Origin: Diprion similis
Taxonomy: Eukaryota > Arthropoda > Insecta > Hymenoptera > Diprionidae
Assembly (NCBI RefSeq): GCF_021155765.1
Contig: NC_060115.1
Span: 992,001-1,056,000, forward strand
Reading direction: 5' to 3'
Length of the DNA stretch: 64,000 nt
Shown: positions 40,701 through 54,991 of the stretch, piece by piece
How positions within the stretch are numbered: the first letter of the stretch is position 1
Layout: every line of letters begins with the position of its first letter
Translations under genes and position numbers: made by a program
The notes under the pieces: model-generated
Told to the model about the DNA's origin: nothing
Database searches by the model: none
Seen by the model: the letters and a program-made list of their open reading frames with translations, nothing else

Positions 40701-43700
40701 CTTATGTATTTAAATGATTAGACTTATATTCAGTGTAAATGGAGCAATATATCGAGGCTACAACGAATTGTGCAATAAATGTGCAAAATATGAATATTTT
40801 CTATTCCTGAGACTAGAGTTAATTAATCATCGTGATTTTATACACTTCGTGATTTTTCGCTGATATTTATACCCAGACCGTTTACGAGAAAGTTGGTTCA
40901 GCATCAGCAGTATAGTTCTCACATGCAAGTATATAACTATAAATCGCACGGATAATAAAGAAAGAAAAAAAGAAAAAATTCGGCCGACATAATCAATTAA
41001 TCTATCTTGGTAAATAATCTTTGTTATCAGAGTAAAAAGAACTGCAATAGCAATTGATTCGTGTCAGATGGCTCGCATATAATCCATCGTGTCGCAAAAA
41101 CTTGTCTGACAATGAAGTACCTTGTTCAGCGTTGAAATGGTTTTCAGTTACTCCGTCCGTTGGTCGAAAATGCAAATTGAAGTCCCACGCACATATTTGA
41201 GCAGTAAATTAATTCGAAATGTAAATTGGCATTGGTTCCAGAGCCTTATATAAATGTGTAACATGTACCGAACAATTTTCACTCACACATAATTTCTTTC
41301 CTCGTGATACCACAAGCTTTACGTGCGCCAGCATTACGCCTGTCTGCGCATCTATGCACGATAACAATTTCTAATTATATTCGCAAAGGCATTGAAAGTC
41401 CGAGTCGATTCGCCAGTGGGTTTGTAATTACAGATAAATGTAGGCATATGTTTATGCATAGATATTACAGGTATATATACCTACACGCAGTAGATACGTT
41501 ATTAGCCACAAAGTATTAAACTCAAGGAAATTTCACTACAGCTGGTAACATGCATCGAGAATTCTCGACACGAAAGACTTTGTACTTAGATCATTGACGA
41601 TTTACGGAGATGTTCTGAACCGAGTCCTGCTCTGAGCTTCTTTCACCGAGTATCAGGGCAATTGACCGATTTTCAGATAACTGTGTTAATTACGTACTGA
41701 AGGAATCTTTCTGTTCCCATAAGAATGTAAGAGTTATCCGATTTCTGGGTCAAATAGGTACCTTCACCTATCGAGACAAGTGATCCAGTATCGCGAACGC
41801 GAGTACAACCATCGGGCTATAAGCAGCTGTCACGATCGATTAAAAAAATTCGGGCCATCTTTGATCAGTGCAGGATCAAAATCAAAAAATTTGGGAGGGA
41901 TAAAAAGAGAAATGTGCTCTTACAGGCTCGGCAGATGCAGTGTCATTAAAAGTCTTTTGATTCTCTGACGCGGTAGGTCGGGGTCAACCACTTTCACGGC
42001 CAATCAAACTTCCCATTCCGCCTCACGCGGCTGTAACGGCGAGATCTGATGTAGCGAGAAAACGCGTATTATGAGTATGTAAATGCAATAATAAACGATC
42101 TAGTCTACATTGGAGATGATGCTTTCTCGTTGAACGCAGAATGCATGCTTTTGAAAATTGAAAGGATCACTGCAGGAAGCATAACTAGCCGGAACGCGAC
42201 GTTACAAAGCGTGTATAATTGGCAGTTGCCAAGAAAATTGAATCAATGAAACTCGTGATTGCTCTGAAAACGCACGCGAGTCATTGCGTGAAATTTCTAA
42301 GAGAAATTGATCGCGATCAGGGAGTGAGAGAAAGAAAATCATTCAGAGACATACATCTCTCTTCCTCTATTTTTCCCTCTACGCGTGTTTCCGACTGTAA
42401 ACATTCAGCGATCTGCGATGTTTCTTTGCCATGAATTGGCCGATGGTTAGGCGACGGAAAAATTCATCGAGGTCGGGGATTGAGGCTACGGGTTTTAGAA
42501 CCAAGTGATGTAAAAGTCCCGTACAGCATGTACCCGCTACTGGCCGTGGTTTCAAAGATGCTTAATGGAACATCGCGCCTTTGGCTCTGTAATTCCTGAG
42601 CCGTTCGTTATTCCTCCTGCTCCTCCTCCTCCTCTTTCTCCTCCTCAGCATCCGACTGGTTACCACGGTCCACATTCAACAGCTCCTTCCTCCCTGAGCC
42701 TCCAAGGCTCCTCGTGTAAACCGAGACAATTGTGCAGGAACTAGCAGTAGAAATCCCGAAGTCATCGCTCACACCGTGCAGACGGCGATAATGAGCCTCA
42801 ACTGGAGAAACACCGAGTGACACATGTCCGATTTTCAGACTAACAAAAACACGCTCGTTGCGCTGTGGAGGAATGGATGTCGTTTCGGTTCACAATCAGA
42901 CACAATCGGTGCTGGCAGAACTTGGAATCGAAATTTCCACGAGACTTTTATAAGATTTGCAGTGCAAAGCCTCGCGTTGACCAAAGACCAAAGTTGAAAC
43001 TGTATCATCGTAATTCCAACAGAATTGCACGGAGCTGCAGATACGTTGTTACTGCATATATACCGGCGTGAAAGTTGGAACAATTTGAAAATCCCAGGAA
43101 AAAGCCGCACTTACTTTGGACCGTTGAGATCGAATAATCTCCGGCGTTCGCTAGTTGCATTAAGTGCAGCAACTGCACTGCGAGCTGCAGTAAACAGCCC
43201 ATGAAGATATTTTCGAGATTACCCAACTCGTCGTAAATTTAAGTAGCAGAGGAGAACCTGTACTGCGAATTCTCCGACTGGTACTCGGACCCGACGAGGG
43301 AATGCTAATGTTGCAGAATCATCGTGTGAAAGAAGCTGTCATTGGTATTCCTCATTCACACCACGCGGTGCATCGTATTGTATCGCATCCGAGTAGTTGC
43401 GAGCTTCCGTTTTTCAGGTGACACGGTTTCACACTTGACGAATGCCTCGCCATCCGTTCTTCCACTACTTCGGTACTCTAAGACAACGAGGAATCCCGGG
43501 TTACAAGCTCGCGAGAAGTTTTCCTCGATTAATGATGATCGATGGACTGCCGGATTCGGAATACTCGCGTTTTTTTACGAAACATGAAACATTTCTGAGC
43601 GGGAAATCTACAGTCTAGATTACCATTTTTCAGAAGTGACCAACGCATTGGGCACCATAAGCATTGGGCCCTCGTCGAATAGCAGATTGTTATGCTGGAT

Positions 43701-46700
43701 GATTTTGAGAGGCGGAAAGTAGCCGGTCCTCTGGCGCTCTCGAATAGCCAATGAACTTTCTATGGTGGACCAAAGCCGAGGGACGAAACAAAACCAAACG
43801 TGAAATCGAAAGGTAATATTGTCTGTAATTTTATTGTACTTCTATAATAAATAAAAGTAGTTCATTTTTTCTGTTTTAACTCTTACCTCTAAGAAGGACC
43901 ACGATGAGAAGCCTTATATTCGAACGGACAGTTTTCATCGCCTATCGCGTGTCAGGTTCGTTACACGGTGACAAAACGGAGATTATTTATACTCCGTGAA
44001 TCTTGTCAAGTTAAGATTAAGAGGCTCATACAATTAGAGGATAAATTGCATCCTCATAAGCTCATCGGGATTAACGCAGGAGTTATAATATTCCGCAATG
44101 CGCAGCTGTTGTCGTTTCAATTAATATCGCGTTTCTGTACTCGTAAGCTTGTGCAGTTGTTACATCCACTGGCGAGAAATTTCTTTTGCATTAATTTTCA
44201 ACTTGACCCAGAATTTTGTGAGTGAAAAAGCTGAAGCGTTATATGTAGAAAGAAGGCTTTGGACATGAAACGCACGTGCTTGGACGCTCGAAAATTGCTT
44301 AGGTGTCTCTTAAGACGGTTCTCGTGTACCGTACTCAATGCAATACCTCGAAAGTTCACTGGGTTCGATTATTACATGTACACTATTGCCCGGAGTATTG
44401 CCTACGAAATACGCTGAATTATTACAGACGAACGAAGCAAAAACAAGCAGTTTTTTTTACTGACGACCAAAAAAAATGGCACAAATATGCAAAATGTCGA
44501 GAGATATGAACTCTCAATTTCTACAAATTCGTTATTGGGAAGTCACGTTCCACTGAATACGTTTTCAACATGCGAAACGTGTGATAGCTTTGAATCACGT
44601 ACGCGATCAATAGACAATAAATTTTTTTATTCAATCTTTTGATCGTTTACTTTCCATCAAATAAATTAATGATTACGTCGCAGTATCGTCGAACGGACTT
44701 TCTTTTACGTCCAATGAGAAAAATTCATCTGCATATAAGAGAACTGCATGTTGAAATAATTTTTATGCATAAGGTTGAAAAATAGAACGTCGATTATCAA
44801 TTGATGTGATTCTAATGTGAGGGTATAAGAAAGATTGCGGATGTTATTAACTAAATGAAAGTGGAATGCTGTAGTTTCGATACATGGTCAAAGTCAAGGT
44901 ACCACATTAGCCACTAAGCTGAAAATAATTGATACATCGATTAATTGGGTCCAACAAAATAATTGAACACGAGTCGATTGAGTCGGTAAAAATTAATCAA
45001 TACCGATTATTTCGTATTTTTTTGAAACGGTGGATATCGAACCATCAAAGCAATTTCTTAACTTTCAGTATGTAGTCTTAATAGCGGAAAAGTTTTTTGA
45101 TAATTTATAATTCCATTCAAAATATTCTTTAATATAAGGTGAAAATATTCATTTACCTTTCACTTGTTATATCAAATAGATCGTTATAGTAATCAAGGCT
45201 AAGATAATAATTGAACTTTAATCGCCTAAATTGATATTGTACCGCGTCATTCAACGGAGTGAAAAATAGAAACCGATTATGAGGAAAAATAATCGAGATA
45301 ATAGTCAATTATTTGGGAAAAAGTAATCGAATAATTCTGGTTATTCTTTTACCGTATCCGTGAGTTCACATGACGCGTTTTGATTATTTACCTGTTTAAA
45401 ATTTCGCTTACAGACAATAATGATGAAGTATACCGTATCGTAACATATAGACTATACTCCTCTATTACGCAACTGGAAATAGGAGCAGGTTGCCAAATTA
45501 AACGCCACATATTGTCTAAACACTAATTGACCCCTCGGTCGACTTTTGTCCCAATTATCCATATCGCATATCTCCAAAATTTAGGATACAAAAGTGTTAG
45601 AGCGAAAGTTGGAGAATAAAATTTCATTCCTCGGTACATCCAAAACCTGAGAGATCTGCGGATTTCAACTGCGGCTACATACTCATAATTGTTATTAGGT
45701 CAAACGTTTCGTTAAGCCGAATACGGACAGAGAAGAAGGAACTTGCTTTCAAAAGTTAAAATATTAATTGGTACCGTTAGATCCGCAGCAAGGTCGTCAT
45801 AGTGCGAGTGCGTGGATACGAGGATCTATAATTACCGATGAAAAAACAGCCTCCAAGTAATTCTTCCACGCACTTTCTCCAACGAAACCTGCTGTGCCTA
45901 CGTCGCCGTATCTTAGTGTGTAAACATAACACCGGATGCCGTATTTGAATAACCTTGATTTTTACCCATCTCGTTTACCGCCGACTTGTCCTTCTTTTAC
46001 ATTTCAGCGAAAGTGTGGACTGGCGGCGGGGATCGGCGTATATCTTTTATTATTTTTAATTCCCGGTTTAGGAAATAATATACACATATAACAGTCCATG
46101 CACGAGAATGAAAATTCTTAATAATCGTTGGTCCAAAGTTCACTATTTAAAAATTCGTGACAGATTTCTATTCCTGTAAAATCACTAACTCCAAAACAGC
46201 AAAAATATACTCATTGTAACAACATAGTGATTAAATGATACAATTTTCAAAGGAATGTAAATAACGGACCAGTGAATTATTTGAAGCAAGAATCCAAACA
46301 CGGGGTCATACCAACTTGATTAATAATCAAGAATCACAAATGAAAATTTTAGATGATTGGATCTACACGTGCATAGTCTTCTTCCAAAGGGAAGAAAAGG
46401 ATGCAACGTAAATAAGGAACAATAGGAAACTCATGGTCAGTTGGTACTGATTCTCCTGGCCAAATTATTGAGATACAGAATTCTTCAAAATGGAGATTTC
46501 CATCGCATGTTTAAAATATTTCACTAGTGTGTAAAGTGATCGAATCACGCACTTTATTTGTTAACAGGTGATATCCGGCGGTCGATAAACTACATATGTA
46601 TGTATGCAACACTTAAGGATAACATACCGACCTCAGTTCCACTCGAGCGATTAGGGAGGTGAACGAACACCGTGAGATGGTAAGAGGCGTCACGTTGACT

Positions 46701-49700
46701 GAGAAAATCGTGAAGTTGGTATTTTTAAGTTTACGGAATTCCGCGATTCATTTTTAGAGTGAAAACTGTATTGTTACTACGTTTCTCTGACTCTTCTATG
46801 GCTCGAGATGTTCGTACGAAAATCCTTTGGTTAGTTGTTCGTATGTTTTATTTTTTTTCCCATCGTCACAATAGCTTATTGTTATTACTGTTATCATTAT
46901 GATTATTGTTGCATGAAGAGTTTCACTGAAAAAAGCCCACGGACACGTGACGAGACCGTCGCTTTCGCAAGCGTGCCGCTTTTTCCGCCCGTTTGCAAAC
47001 TGCTTAATCAATTCCAATCGCCCCCACACATCGCGAGAAAGCCCCTTCAATTACCTCAATTATGCATCCAGTGGAAAGTCTCCCTTGCCACGTGTTTTCA
47101 AGTCAGGCATGACCGCTCCAAAACGTGCAACGCGAATCTGCGTGGAATGAAGTTTTTTCGTACTCAAAACTTCACGTCACATAGGTGATATTAATTGTTT
47201 TTACGAATTGTAGGGTGAAAAATCTTCTTTACTAATTTTCTAATAAACGTTGTTTTGCGAACTGCGATTATTCTAAAAAAAAAAATTCTTCACTTACATC
47301 CTTTTGAATATATTCTGAATTAATTTCAGCTCAAAATCAACAGGATTCGTATTGTGTTTGGAAAATATCACTTTTGAAAAACTAGTGTCAGTCGTGCGGA
47401 TCCGCTGGCCCGATAATACAAGTGACTTCTGAAATAAAGAAGTCGACAACTTCGTGCATTAGTCAAAAACCTTGATTAATTCGCGATCGATCTATTTTAC
47501 TTATAAACGGTATCCAAGCATCGCGTACAACAGCTTATACTACACAATGTTTGCTTTGAAGCTGCTCGTGGAATTGTTGAAGTGGCGTTTACGCCTCGGC
47601 CGATGTATCGACGTCATCTTTGACGTTAATGTTCTCAGCTTTTGTGCTTTAGGTATAAGGGATCGACGGCAACGACGCGACGCCGGCGTCGCGAGGCAAA
47701 ACGGCGCAGAATCAAACTCCAGGAATGACCAGACCAGTCACGAAAGTTTCTTCGGTCTTGCGTCCGCTCTGCATCACTGAAGGCTTTCGCTCCTCGCCTC
47801 CAGCTTTGCGGTAAGTAAAAGATACTCGTTGCCGCTTTTTTCCAAATCAATTCCGTCAAGAAACGTGTAAAATAGTGTCACCTGAACGGGTTTTCATAAG
47901 GACTAAGCAGATGGACCGAAATTTTAGCCTTTTGCCGCCGTTCCGCGTTCCGCGGTTTCAAAATTACCAAACTTGGTTGATACTTTACGAATGCCTAGTT
48001 AAAACCGATGTCTGTGCTAAGTTTTCTAATCTTGTACATTAAAGGATTGAAACCACGCAACGAAAATATCAATATTTCGAACGAGGTTCGTTCATTCCGA
48101 TTAATAAGTGTGTGTAACGCGAGACACCAAAGACAAGGATACGTGAAAAGTGGGGGGTGGGGGAGGGGGAGGAAAAAAGAGGGTAAACCGACGGTGGAAG
48201 AGGTCGAGGGTGAGGGCTGCAATGAGAGATGTTTACGAGGCTCCAAGGAAGGACTTTTCGCCGTTCGGCGAGCCAGGATCCGACTAATGAGATCCCTAGA
48301 TAGCATAATTAGCCGAACCACAGTGTGCTCCGAATTTCACGTGAATGTGGAGTTTATTATATTTATTTTAGTCGAGATGTTAAGTGTCTCCGAATTCGAT
48401 TGCCACTTCGTTACTCAACTAATTAATTGAAAGTTGGAAAACGCGTGCGGAGAATTTGCGCCAGCGCTTCTTCAAACGCTTGGGGTCTTTACAGGAAATT
48501 GTTTTAGGAGAACGACGGGATCTGAACGCCTTATTTAACAATTGGATTCATCATTCCGGCAATTGTTCAATTTTTGTTATTTTTTCCCATTCTGAAGACC
48601 GTATATCAGTCAATTACGACAAGCGGCAGCTCTCTGCTGATTAAATAACCTGTCACGCTCTTAGAGTATATCAAGCTACTGGTATAGACTTATATACCTA
48701 TAGGTATACAGAGTTATTGTACAAAATTCGTCATTTTTATGACTCGTTCTCAGCGTCGCCTGCATTATTCTCGATCGTCCGAAATTAGGTAAATTCGGAA
48801 AATACAAATCCCCTAACGTTGAAATTATTTTCTGAGGAACTCGTACAGCATCGCGACATTGATGTAGATTAGATGTAGTTAAAAAAAAAGGCTCGTCTTA
48901 TTGTTAGTTTCCCAATTATCTCTGATAGACGATTATGATATACACGCTCAAGTGAAATGATTTATCGATCGTCGCTACAAGATGTCAAAATAATTATGGG
49001 TATGATTTTGTTCTTCATTGTCCGAACCAGTCGCAATAAAAACAAGATCATTATTCTTAAGAAGGTTAATGCCTCTCCCCAAAGTTTCCAAATGTTTCTA
49101 CCAAAAGGCAAACACATGTACCCGAAAATTTGATATAAAAATCACTTCTATTTACAAAACGATATCGATTTCTTCGGAACTGAATGAAAAATCCTGTCAG
49201 AAGAAAACAGATTTTCTGTATTAAAACCTTAAAGCAGCAGCGAATAATTTCACTGCAAAATTTCAATGTTGCCAATTTGAATACATCCCCTATATTAAGA
49301 ACCGCAACAAAATAACTGTACAAACTTTTATTCCATTGTGTGACGAAGCGCTGGAATAAAATCAATTTCTGTCTAATTGTCCGCCAAGAAGCTTACACAC
49401 CCTGGATTTCCGATCGCAAGGTCTTGCATTAAACTTCTAGTCATGTGTGAAAGGAAATACTTAATTGTTTGGAAAACTGAATCGAAGCAACGTTGCGTTA
49501 AGCACAATGCGCCTGTCGATTGTTGCGCGCTGACGTAGAAGGCGCAGCAATTGCCTGCCGCCAGGAGCATTTGTCTGACACTGTGGGACGTTACCACTTA
49601 ACCGAGCTGCGGACTGACGATGGCCCTGAAGTTTTAAAAAAAGCACCAACTTCCCATAACGTATGCAAGGCGGTGCCGTACAAGTTCGTCCTTCGCCCCC

Positions 49701-49766
49701 ATTTCCCATTGTGCATTTCTACCTTTGGACTACTTTTCATTTATACACCTGTTATTTCTGTTCCAG
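34790..49766. other. 15-kb gene desert
   Basis: Mostly AT-rich sequence. The longest open frame (38823-39320) lies in a local GC-rich patch and has no domain features. Short microsatellites and homeodomain-like ATTA/TAATCGATTA clusters (about 44.9-45.4 kb) are present. Some of it may be 5' intron or enhancer sequence of the channel gene, whose coding start is preceded by a splice acceptor. I found no exon I could support. Confidence 0.5.
42612..42650. repeat. (TCC/CTC)n trinucleotide tract
   Basis: Interrupted run of CTCCTC units with one TTT interruption. It reads as a Glu-rich frame on the minus strand, but no gene context supports coding. Confidence 0.8.
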
Positions 49767-49798
49767 ACGACCAGAATGAAGAGTACAGGCGGCAAATA

Positions 49799-52700
49799 AT
49801 GATGCAGCTGCACTTCATACACTACACGCAACTCGTTGTTTTCGTTTTGTGAGTATAATTTATAAAATAGATGTGAAAATGAGGATGGAAAGGTAGGATA
49901 TGAGTTACAGTTTTATATCGCAAGTTCGAAAAGCCACGCTGTACCTAATACAGGACCTAGCTTTTTGGCCCAACAGCTGCAGCGGCGACAAGTTTTGCGA
50001 TGTTTGTCAGAAGTTGATTGCATTTAATTGCTCTCTCAATAGATTAATCGACGCTAATTCGTTGCGAGGATGCGACCTTAGGATCTCACAGCATTTCGAT
50101 CAGCCGCAAGATAAGATGAAGTCCAACCTTCAGAGTGACTTACTATTTTATTTGTGTCTTGTGTCACTCCCAAAATCGCTTGACTGCACAAGGTAAATTT
50201 GAAATTTTCATCGTGAATTTTTTCGACCATAGGCCGAATCCGAAAGCGGTATACATTTTCGTACATTCAGTGTACAGGATCGCGAAGGATTTTCTTTTAA
50301 CCCTGCACGATGTTTGATATCAGACCAGAAGTCCTCACAATTCGAACCGTGAAAGGGAAGAAAAAAAATGTAAAATTTATCATTTTTCAGTTTGTTCAAT
50401 GCGGATGCTAAGAAAAACTACTCCATACGCCCCAGAGTCGTTCTACCTGAGCATTATGTGAAAGGTAATTAACCTGAGTACATTAATATTTCTAAACTCA
50501 AGTAATGAAGTCCATGAATAATTCGACATTTTCTTTGCAAAGAAATTAGACCACCGTCGAAAAAAGGGACCCCGGTAATCGTGGACTTTAACGTTCACGT
50601 TGTCGACATAAATTCCATCAACGTCGAGGACATGGACTTCCGGTTAGTCTCGTGAATTAGCTATTTCAAGGTCTTCCGTCTTCCGGGACTATTTCTCTGC
50701 AAACACCGAGATTTCGCTCCTTTTTCAAGGGTCGACATGTTCGTTCGCCAAAGCTGGACGGAATCGCGACTTCACATGCCCGACGACATCTTCGAGGAAG
50801 GTGACGACTACGTCACCCTGCCCCCAGAGTTTTTCGACAACCTCTGGCAGCCGGATCCGTACTTCTTGAACTCAAAAGTTGCCGGTAAATTTTTACACGT
50901 TCGATTATGAATAATTTCGACCCTTAGAAATGATTGAAATCTGCATCTTCGCCATGGATCGAAGAATATGGAGGATTCTTTTCTTCGAAATAATTCCAAT
51001 TCTTATTCCAGAAATTGCAACACTGACGCATAAGTTCTCTTCCGTAACGCTGTACAGGAACAAGACGGTTATTTACGCGGCTCGAATGCACGCGATCATA
51101 GCTTGCCAGATGGAATTTCAGCTGTACCCAATGGACATTCAAGTTTGCCCAATCCACATCGAGAGTTGTGAGTTTTTTCGTCACAATTTTCGATTTTAAG
51201 GCTTTCGCACACTTTCTTCGCAGAGCTGGACAGATCGCGAATAACACTGCCATTTAAGCTTTTCACCACGCCTTCGATTACATACTTTGCACTTTTTCTC
51301 TGCACTTTCAGTTTCCTACAATAACCAGAAACTGCGTCTACGATGGGGTGAGGGTGGAGTCACGGTGAATCCCGAGCTGAAACTGCTTCAGTACAACATC
51401 GGCAAGCCGTTGCAGCTCGAAGAGTCGACTGGATACATGCTGGAGAAAAATGGTGAGATATTACACTGACGATTTCTGTGAGCCTTGAGTACACAGCTGA
51501 AAATAACGTCAAGGAAACCATAAGGACTTATTGTCACTGCAGTAAATTCTTCATTTTCCGTTCTACAAACTCCAGCTAGATCCTATGTCGGCAAAATAAT
51601 TATTCTAGAGAAGAAAATTAGATTAGATTTGAAATAAAAATCATCAATTATGATAAGACACGAGGTTAATTATGTTCGGACGTTCAACGACCTACCTAAA
51701 TCCGTTGTATCATCATCAGATTGAAATTTTTGTTCAGGAATTCCACAGATAGTTTCATTTAAGTTCAAGCCCACAGCTACTCCCGATAGAGTTGGTCATT
51801 TATTTGCTGAATATTCGTGACGTATCAAGAGTAAAATTTCCATAAGAATAGGAATAGGAAATAAACCCCGAGGTATCTAAGATTTTTAACGTTTCCGTCA
51901 TTTAGTAATTAAAGAAGCAATCAATGTTTCTTCAATCGTATTTTTTCTTCACACACAGCAATGGTGGTCAAAAATTTCTGGACCCATATTGTACGTATTA
52001 AAACTAACATCACGACAGTCGCCAGATTTCTATTTTTATGATGAAACCTACAGATCTTCATTTCCAGGAGACCATATTTCTGGATAATTTAGAACAGGTA
52101 CCTCGTCATATCTTATCAGGTTCTCAAGATAAGACTCACGGAGTTGAATTCTCGGCGAGACCGCGTTTTGATTCTCTCTTCTTTTCTACTCGCACATATG
52201 TAGGTCTATTTTAAGCTCTATCACGGGTCAGGACTGTCTTGAGAACTTACATTCACCCGGAAAATGGAGTAATTTGAATGAGAGCAAAAGCACTAGCGCG
52301 ATTTTTGACGCACCTAGAAATAGCTTCTTATACAATAACGCCAAGCCGATGTTCGCGAGACTTTAGATACCGAGTTATCATTGGGATTACACAACCCAAT
52401 TCTCACGGCGCTAAACAGGGTCACCACATTGCAAAGTTTGTCTAAAAAATTAGTACAATCATTGGATACGCGCGTATATTTACGCATGTAATTACAATAC
52501 ATCTCGTATGTATTACGTGTACGAAAAAAGCGCCAGAAGAGAAACAAGAAGAGCTAAAGAATAAACGAACATGACAAGGGTAACTGATGAAATTCTTCGA
52601 TTCCTCAATATCAGGCAATTTTTCGCGACTGGTAGTTTACTTCCGGTTCGAAAGGCAGATCGGGCATCACTTGATCCAGACTTTCGCACCTTCGACTCTG

Positions 52701-54356
52701 GTTGTGATGCTTTCGTGGTTCAGCTTCTGGCTCGGACTGGACGCGATTCCTGGCCGGGTAGCTCTGCTCGTTACGAGCATGCTGACCCTCGTCACGATGT
52801 TCACAGGTCTCAAGAGCGATATACCGCCTGTTGCCTACGTCAAGGTGAGCAGATCCGGGTCCTAAAATTGTTCCTCTGCAATTGAGAATGGTGGAAATTT
52901 TTACTTTAAAGATGCAATTTTAAAATCCCTCCAACAGGCGCTGGATCTCTGGATGGCTGGTTGCATGGTATTCGTGTTCGCCGCCCTGGGAGAATTCGTG
53001 GTCGTCAAGGTCCTCGATCTCCGTTATCAAGTTGAGATCGATACCCAGGCGTCGAATCTTCCTCGTGTACTGCCGACGGTTTGTCTTATAGCTGCTGCAA
53101 AACATTCGTCTAATATTTCTTCACCGAATAGGTGAAAGCATGAGTGTATGATGTTTGTCTCTAGAATCACTTCCCGGTATGAAATTCGAACGCGACTAAT
53201 CGAATACGACATACAGATAACGATCGAAAACGAAAAAGAAAAAAAAATCTCAAATCTTTTCAATCATCCGGACAGATTAAGACGGATTGATCCTTGCTGT
53301 CACTCGCCGTTTCATAACACACATCGTACGTACTGTACATAGAGGTATATACTTTGTCTGCTGGCTATTAGTTGGTTGCGTAATGGAGAATGCTTACGCA
53401 ATGAGCAGGTAATCCTCGATGCCCGTGTGCTAAAAAGTCTACCGATTGATACCGATTTCAGTTATACCACGAATGATTTTCTCTTTTCGTTTTAGAAACT
53501 TTTGATCGAAGCGGTTTTTCCCCGTTTCTTCAACTCAACTTGCATTTTTTAAATCTTTGTAATTTTTGTCGCTCTATTTCCCGAGACTTCAACAGGTCAG
53601 CGAGATTTTAAATTATATTGTAGATGGCTCGATTCAATCAGGTTTTTTTTATCGATGTAAGACCAAATTTGTCAATTTCATACTCCGACGTTATCAATCT
53701 TACGGTTTCTTCAAACATACCTGATACACCGCGGTTTGATACATAATACGATAATATACATCTTATCTCGCGATAAGAGCCGTGACCTGTACAAAAAGAG
53801 AGCCAGAGAGAGAGAATCACTTGTGAGCATTTCCCAACGATTAATTTCTTTGCAGCTACTGCAAACGCTTACTTTTCACAATAATACATACATTAATAAA
53901 AGAATCTTACTTTTCCCAGCAACTATTATAACAAATTCGTTTCTAAGTGGAAGCGACGATTTTGAATATCCTTCATACCAAAAGCTTTAAAATATTTAAC
54001 CGATCGACTCATTTTCCGCAATTTTCTTACTCCCAATGAGTGTAATTTTCTTTCGAATATTTTCGATGGAAACCACAGCCGATCAATCATTTTTACAGAA
54101 AGTAGGAGCGATGGAGAAAACACCTTACATGACTGCCTGGGACTGCGAAACAGCGTACGCTCCACAGCCGAGACAAAAACGCGCAGGTAGTCGGCGTCTT
54201 TTGCAGACATCATGGATTGACCACGAGCTGGGTGTTGCCTTTGGCAAAACACAGTGGAACCATATCGATCGTAAAAGTCGCATTGTTTTCCCGGCCCTAT
54301 TTCTCCTCTTTGTCGTGCTCTACTGGCCAATTCTTCTTCTAAAAAAAGCCTCTTAA
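49799..54356 (+). CDS. Cys-loop ligand-gated chloride channel subunit
   Basis: Pentameric ligand-gated anion channel subunit, probably of the insect group containing Drosophila CG7589, CG6927 and CG11340 (pHCl-2/hodor); assigned from memory of M1-M3, so the subgroup is tentative. Coding exons: 49799-49848, 50391-50464, 50543-50642, 50730-50884, 51012-51167, 51312-51452, 52615-52844, 52938-53066, 54099-54356; 430 aa. Residues 1-23 are a signal peptide split across the first two exons. The ligand-binding domain has VRQSWTE and WQPDPYFLN. The Cys-loop is Cys158-Cys172 with the FQLYPMD core. M1 is ~245-264, M2 begins after DAIPGRV (residues 268-274), M3 is ~305-327, M4 is at the C-terminus (IVFPALFLLFVVLYWP). 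The intracellular M3-M4 part is short. The donor at 53066 (CGT|GTACTG) is weak; an alternative donor at about 53136 does not keep frame, so that junction may be wrong or an exon may be missing. Acceptor TTCCAG at 49766 implies an upstream non-coding exon. Confidence 0.88.
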
Positions 54357-54991
54357 TATGTTGGCGCTTTTCGAATTTAGGTCGCACTTATTTATTTATT
54401 CATTTCTTTACCATGTTTCACTTTTCTTATTGTTGTTTCTTCATTCAAGACGGCGAAAGATTCATTTCTGCGACTTATGAATTCACAAATTTATACGAAC
54501 ATGTATCGATAAGACGCGTTTTGGGGTCCAGTCTATACGCGTACCGTTCACTTATACTGGAAAATTTTATTAGCTGTAGTAGTTTTGTGTGTTATAGCTT
54601 CGTACCTAAATACGGATAGAATTCGTTGCTAAACATTCAATGCCGGCGCAATTAATATTTACGTCTTCACTAAAGTCTTCCCTCGTCAATCTGATCCGAG
54701 CTCTGAGCGAGGTCAAAAACCCCAGATTAACATTAAAATTAGAGCATAAATCAATGCCGTACAATCCGTGAGCACAAATAATGAATACATAATATGTTAG
54801 ATTATATTGTAAAAATTATGAACGTATGTCGATAGTGAAAATCGACACGGAGATGTGTTATATTTTATGTAAAATAAATTGAAAACGATACAGTAACAAA
54901 AACAAACATCCCGAATGGGTTTCCTCGAGTCAACGTACATTTACAACTAATCTTTAACATCGGTTTTTTTAAAACTACTCGGTACTCACAA
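54357..54991. other. Convergent 3' region, channel / PWP2
   Basis: 635 bp between two facing stop codons. AT-rich. Contains AATAAA at 54873-54878 for the plus-strand gene and TTTATT (AATAAA on the minus strand) at about 54391-54400 that could serve PWP2, so the 3' UTRs probably overlap. Confidence 0.5.
54873..54878 (+). terminator. Candidate poly(A) signal of the channel gene
   Basis: AATAAA about 515 bp downstream of the stop codon, in an AT-rich 3' flank. Canonical hexamer; use not shown. Confidence 0.35.

Noticed and set aside
49900-50196. 98-codon Cys-containing frame just after the channel's first coding exon
   Set aside because: It lies inside intron 1; joining it to exon 1 breaks frame, while skipping it yields a perfect signal peptide.
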